Of a stretch of DNA of 7,980 nt, positions 5,372-7,980 are shown piece after piece. The notes under the pieces are model-generated. The model did no database searches and was not told the origin of the DNA. It saw only the letters and a list, made by a program, of their open reading frames with translations. The position numbers and the translations under genes are program-made. Position 1 is the stretch's first letter; each line of letters begins with the position of its first letter. Source of the stretch: Clostridia bacterium (lineage in GTDB: Bacteria; Bacillota; Clostridia; Christensenellales; UBA1242); NCBI GenBank assembly GCA_028694075.1, contig JAQUUD010000051.1, forward strand, positions 1 through 7,980, written 5' to 3'.

Positions 5372-7573
5372 TCAACTTAAATTCATTGGGTTAATTTCAA
5401 CAAATATGCTGGCTTTCAAATTTTTATATTGATTAATAATTTCATAGATTTCTTTTAGTATATCACATTCTTTTATTTTTGTAAACCGAAGCAAAATTTG
5501 ATATCTGATTTTATTTTTTATTCTGCTATGCGGGCTTTTCATTGCTTCGCAATAATAGAAGTTTTCCGCATATTTTTGCTTTAACTCACCAAGTTTTGAA
5601 AATATTTCAATCGTTGTTTCTCTGACCACTTCTTCTTTTTCGTCAGTTATTAAAATTCTTACAATGCTTGAAAATGGCGGAAAATTGGTCACCTCTCGAA
5701 TATTAATTTCCTTTTCATAAAAACCTTTATAATTATAGTTTGCAGAAAATTTATAAACATAATGTCTTGGATTGTATGTTTGAAGCACAATTTTTCCGAT
5801 ACTGTCTTTTCTTCCTGCGCGACCGCTTACCTGCGTTATAAGTTGAAAAGTTTTTTCTGTGCTTTGAAAATCGCTTTGATAAAGAGATTGATCAGCATCA
5901 ATAATGCCAACAAGCGTAACGGCATCAAAATCGTGCCCTTTTGCAATCATCTGTGTGCCGACCAAAATTGCAGGCTTGTTTTTTGAAAATTCTTCCAAAA
6001 TTTTTTGATAAGCATTTTTATTTCGTGTTGTGTCATTATCCATTCTAAAAACTTTGACTTGCGGAAATATTATTTTTATCTCATCAACAACTTTTTGCGT
6101 GCCTATTGCACCTTGTCTTATATAAGAACTGTTGCACTGCGGGCAAACGGTTAAGGCCTTAAATCTTTTTCCGCAATAATGACATTTCAATTTTTCTTCC
6201 GCTTTATGATAAACCAATGAAACATCACAATCAGTGCATTTTGCAACATAACCGCATTCACGGCAACGCATAAATGAAGTGTAACCCCGCCGATTTAAAA
6301 ACAAAAGTGCTTGCTCATTATTATTCAAACATTCATATAAATCATTCACAAGTTGCCTTGAAAACATACTGCCATTACCAGCCCGAATTTCTTGCATCAT
6401 ATCAATAATTTGAATTTTTGGCATTTCTTTTTTGTTTGTTCTGACGGGCATTTCAAGCAATGTGCTTTTATTGTTTACCGCATCAAAATATGATTTTATG
6501 CTCGGAGTTGCACTGCCTAAAATCAAAGGGCATTTGTTATATTCCATTCTAAACTTTGCAATTTCGTGAGTTTTATAACGCGGATTGCTCTCGCTGTTAT
6601 AAGTTGACTCGTGCTCTTCATCAATAACAATAATTCCGATATTTTTTAATGGTGCAAAAATTGCAGACCTTGCTCCGACAACAACTTTTGCTTCGCCTAA
6701 GAGCAAGCGACGCCATTCATCAAAGCGTTCGCCCGCGGACAGCCCGCTATGTAAAAGTGCAACGGTTGCACCCAGCCTTGCCTTAAAATTGCCCAGCACT
6801 TGCGGGGTTAAGGATATTTCCGGCACAAGCATAATTGCAGTTTTTCCGTCAAGCACGGCTTTTTCAATAAGATTCATATACACTTCGGTTTTACCGCTTC
6901 CCGTAACGCCGTGCAATAAAAAGGTTTTATTCTCAAAATTTTCGATTTGCTTAATTGCTCTTTCTTGCTCAGCAGTTAATGTGATTTGTTTGTCTATAAT
7001 AAGCATTTCTTCAGGTCTTCGACGCTCTTCCACTTCATCAATTAAAAACAAGCCATCTTTTTTGAATTTATTAACTGCACCTGCTGAAAACATTTGATTT
7101 AAAACTGACTGTTGTTCACTTTTTTTCACTTTCATATATTGCAGAAGTGCTTGCTGTTTCAAACTGTTTTTTCTGAGTGACATTTCATAAGCGTTCAAAT
7201 CCAAGTTTTCGTTCAAAATGCACATAATTTTCTTTAACGGTTTTATTTTGCCTGTTCTCAACTCTGACGGAATAAAAAGCCTTAATGCGTCAACCAATTT
7301 AATGTTATATCTTTCTGTCATAAAATGCATCAAACTGATCAGTTCCGGCAAAATTAAGGCTGAGTCTTCAATTTTTCTAGTGATAAATTTTAGTTTATCA
7401 TTCGGCACGGTTGAAAAATCTTTTATATTAATGACAAAGCCTTCAACAACCCTTTTGCCAAAAGGAACAACAACTCTGCAACCCGCTTCCAATGATAAAT
7501 CATCAGGCACTTTATAATCAAAAACCTTATCCACATTACTATTTAAAACATCGACAATAACCTGAGCTATCAT
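5372..7573 (-). CDS. priA: Primosomal protein N' (PriA), 3'-5' replication restart helicase
   Basis: A superfamily 2 helicase that recognises abandoned forks and D-loops and reloads the replicative helicase. The N-terminal 3'-DNA-end binding region begins MIAQVIVDVLNSNVDKVFDY, with VVVPFGKRVVEGFV typical of the family. Walker A GVTGSGKTE is at residues 222-230 and the DEEH box at 318-321. LFLNRRGY follows at 424-431, then two zinc sites built from Cys437, 440, 446, 449, 464, 467, 477 and 480. Next are GTQMIAKGHDF at 539-549 and motif VI QVSGRAGR at 581-588. At 733 aa, length and all domains are complete. AAAAGG precedes the ATG by 5 bases and a good promoter lies at 7638-7666. coaBC, often directly upstream of priA in Firmicutes, is not found; array B is there instead. 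Confidence 0.98.
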   Translation of the reverse strand: MIAQVIVDVLNSNVDKVFDYKVPDDLSLEAGCRVVVPFGKRVVEGFVINIKDFSTVPNDKLKFITRKIEDSALILPELISLMHFMTERYNIKLVDALRLFIPSELRTGKIKPLKKIMCILNENLDLNAYEMSLRKNSLKQQALLQYMKVKKSEQQSVLNQMFSAGAVNKFKKDGLFLIDEVEERRRPEEMLIIDKQITLTAEQERAIKQIENFENKTFLLHGVTGSGKTEVYMNLIEKAVLDGKTAIMLVPEISLTPQVLGNFKARLGATVALLHSGLSAGERFDEWRRLLLGEAKVVVGARSAIFAPLKNIGIIVIDEEHESTYNSESNPRYKTHEIAKFRMEYNKCPLILGSATPSIKSYFDAVNNKSTLLEMPVRTNKKEMPKIQIIDMMQEIRAGNGSMFSRQLVNDLYECLNNNEQALLFLNRRGYTSFMRCRECGYVAKCTDCDVSLVYHKAEEKLKCHYCGKRFKALTVCPQCNSSYIRQGAIGTQKVVDEIKIIFPQVKVFRMDNDTTRNKNAYQKILEEFSKNKPAILVGTQMIAKGHDFDAVTLVGIIDADQSLYQSDFQSTEKTFQLITQVSGRAGRKDSIGKIVLQTYNPRHYVYKFSANYNYKGFYEKEINIREVTNFPPFSSIVRILITDEKEEVVRETTIEIFSKLGELKQKYAENFYYCEAMKSPHSRIKNKIRYQILLRFTKIKECDILKEIYEIINQYKNLKASIFVEINPMNLS

Positions 7574-7637
7574 TTTCGCCTTTTAATCTTAGAATACTTA
7601 TCTTGATTTAATTTAAAGTCTTAAAGTTATATTTAAT

Positions 7638-7666
7638 ATTATATCACTCGCAACAAACAAAGTTAA
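7638..7666 (-). promoter_or_regulatory. Extended -10 sigma-A-type promoter for priA
   Basis: On the minus strand there is TTAACT (7661-7666), a 17-base spacer and a perfect TATAAT (7638-7643) preceded by TGA in the extended -10 position. Predicted initiation is near 7631, giving a leader of about 58 bases. The promoter lies in unique AT-rich DNA between array B and priA, so the array is outside the transcription unit. Confidence 0.7.
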
Positions 7667-7704
7667 GTTTATTTTTAAAAAATTTGAATCTATATCAAAT
7701 TAAG

Positions 7705-7851
7705 CCAAAAGGACAAAGCGAGCGAGCGGAGCAGGGCGAGCGGGCAATACCAACCAAACGGACAAAGCGAGCGGGCGAAGCAGGGCGAGCGGGCAATGCT
7801 AGCCAAACGGACAAAGCGAGCGAGCGGAGCAGGGCGAGCGGGCAATACCAA
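7705..7851. repeat. 49-bp tandem repeat, 3 copies plus a partial fourth
   Basis: Units start at 7705, 7754, 7803 and 7852. Units 1 and 3 differ by a single base, while unit 2 differs from unit 3 by about five. The underlying period is therefore also a 98-bp doublet, meaning a two-unit block was itself duplicated. The fourth unit matches for 23 bases, following the unit-2 variant, and then diverges. Confidence 0.9.
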
Positions 7852-7925
7852 CCAAACGGACAAAGCGAGCGGGCTGAGCGAAGCGATTGCCTAGGCGAGC
7901 GGGTTATACAAGTCTAACGGGCTAG

Positions 7926-7980
7926 TCAAACGGCTGGTCGAACAAGTCAAGCGAGCGGGCGGAGCAGGGCGAGCGGGCAA
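7926..7980. repeat. 55-bp segment shared with array A (3113-3167)
   Basis: Aligned without gaps, 52 of 55 bases agree with 3113-3167 (differences C/T, A/G, T/G), in the same orientation. This is the clearest proof that both arrays belong to one family. The match is cut by the window edge, so the true extent may be longer. Confidence 0.9.

Larger units (their letters stand above)
7705..7980. repeat. Array B: GC-rich tandem repeat upstream of priA, continuing past window end
   Basis: Same repeat family as array A, with shared words AAGCGAGCGGGCG, GCAGGGCGAGCGG and GTCTAACGGGC (7912). It starts sharply out of AT-rich unique DNA. 49-bp units occupy 7705-7851, a partial fourth runs from 7852 to 7874, then degenerate related sequence follows. 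From 7926 to the window end is a stretch matching array A. The + strand frame open across it (7684-7917) is an artefact of the T-poor composition; no gene is supported. Confidence 0.9.

Noticed and set aside
7684..7917. 77-codon + strand ORF across array B
   Set aside because: It is made of frame-shifting 49-bp repeats and begins in the AT-rich promoter side of priA without a ribosome site; the composition explains the open frame.

Overview
The window suggests an AT-rich, endospore-forming member of the Bacillota (class Clostridia or a relative), probably an uncultured lineage. The evidence is the conserved Firmicutes gene order priA-def-fmt-...-rsgA-...-spoVM / rpmB / yloU-yloV, including the characteristic flip of rpmB against its neighbours. 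Other support comes from strong AAGGAGG-type ribosome binding sites, TTG starts and a four-cysteine (zinc) form of ribosomal protein L28. There is also a 26-codon spoVM gene that ordinary gene callers miss. The genetic code looks standard: tryptophan is TGG, and TGA is the stop of fmt.

Layout from right to left, the direction of most transcription: a GC-rich repeat array (array B, 7705 to the window end) precedes a priA promoter. It is followed by priA (replication restart helicase), def (peptide deformylase) and fmt (Met-tRNA formyltransferase). A second GC-rich array of the same family (array A, 2985-3540) fills the space between fmt and rsgA (ribosome-assembly GTPase). After rsgA come spoVM (spore coat anchoring peptide) and then rpmB (bL28) on the opposite strand, facing spoVM across terminators. 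Finally, reading away from rpmB, come yloU (Asp23/Gls24 family) and the N-terminal two fifths or so of yloV/fakA (DhaL-type fatty-acid kinase), cut by the window edge.

The genes are housekeeping functions: def and fmt form the start and end of the N-formyl-methionine cycle, rsgA and rpmB serve the ribosome, priA serves replication restart, and fakA serves fatty-acid activation.

The unusual content is the repeats. Array A contains exact 118-bp tandem units (one substitution) and is bounded by two identical 32-bp modules. It sits where rsmB-rlmN-stp-prkC are found in Bacillus-type genomes. Array B contains 49-bp tandem units in an alternating 98-bp pattern and sits where coaBC would normally precede priA. 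A 55-bp stretch is 52/55 identical between the arrays in the same orientation, so the two arrays bracket the priA-def-fmt block as direct repeats. The arrays are T-poor on the + strand, lack dyad symmetry, and have unit lengths that are not multiples of three, so they are neither coding nor REP/MITE/CRISPR-like. What they are is unresolved.
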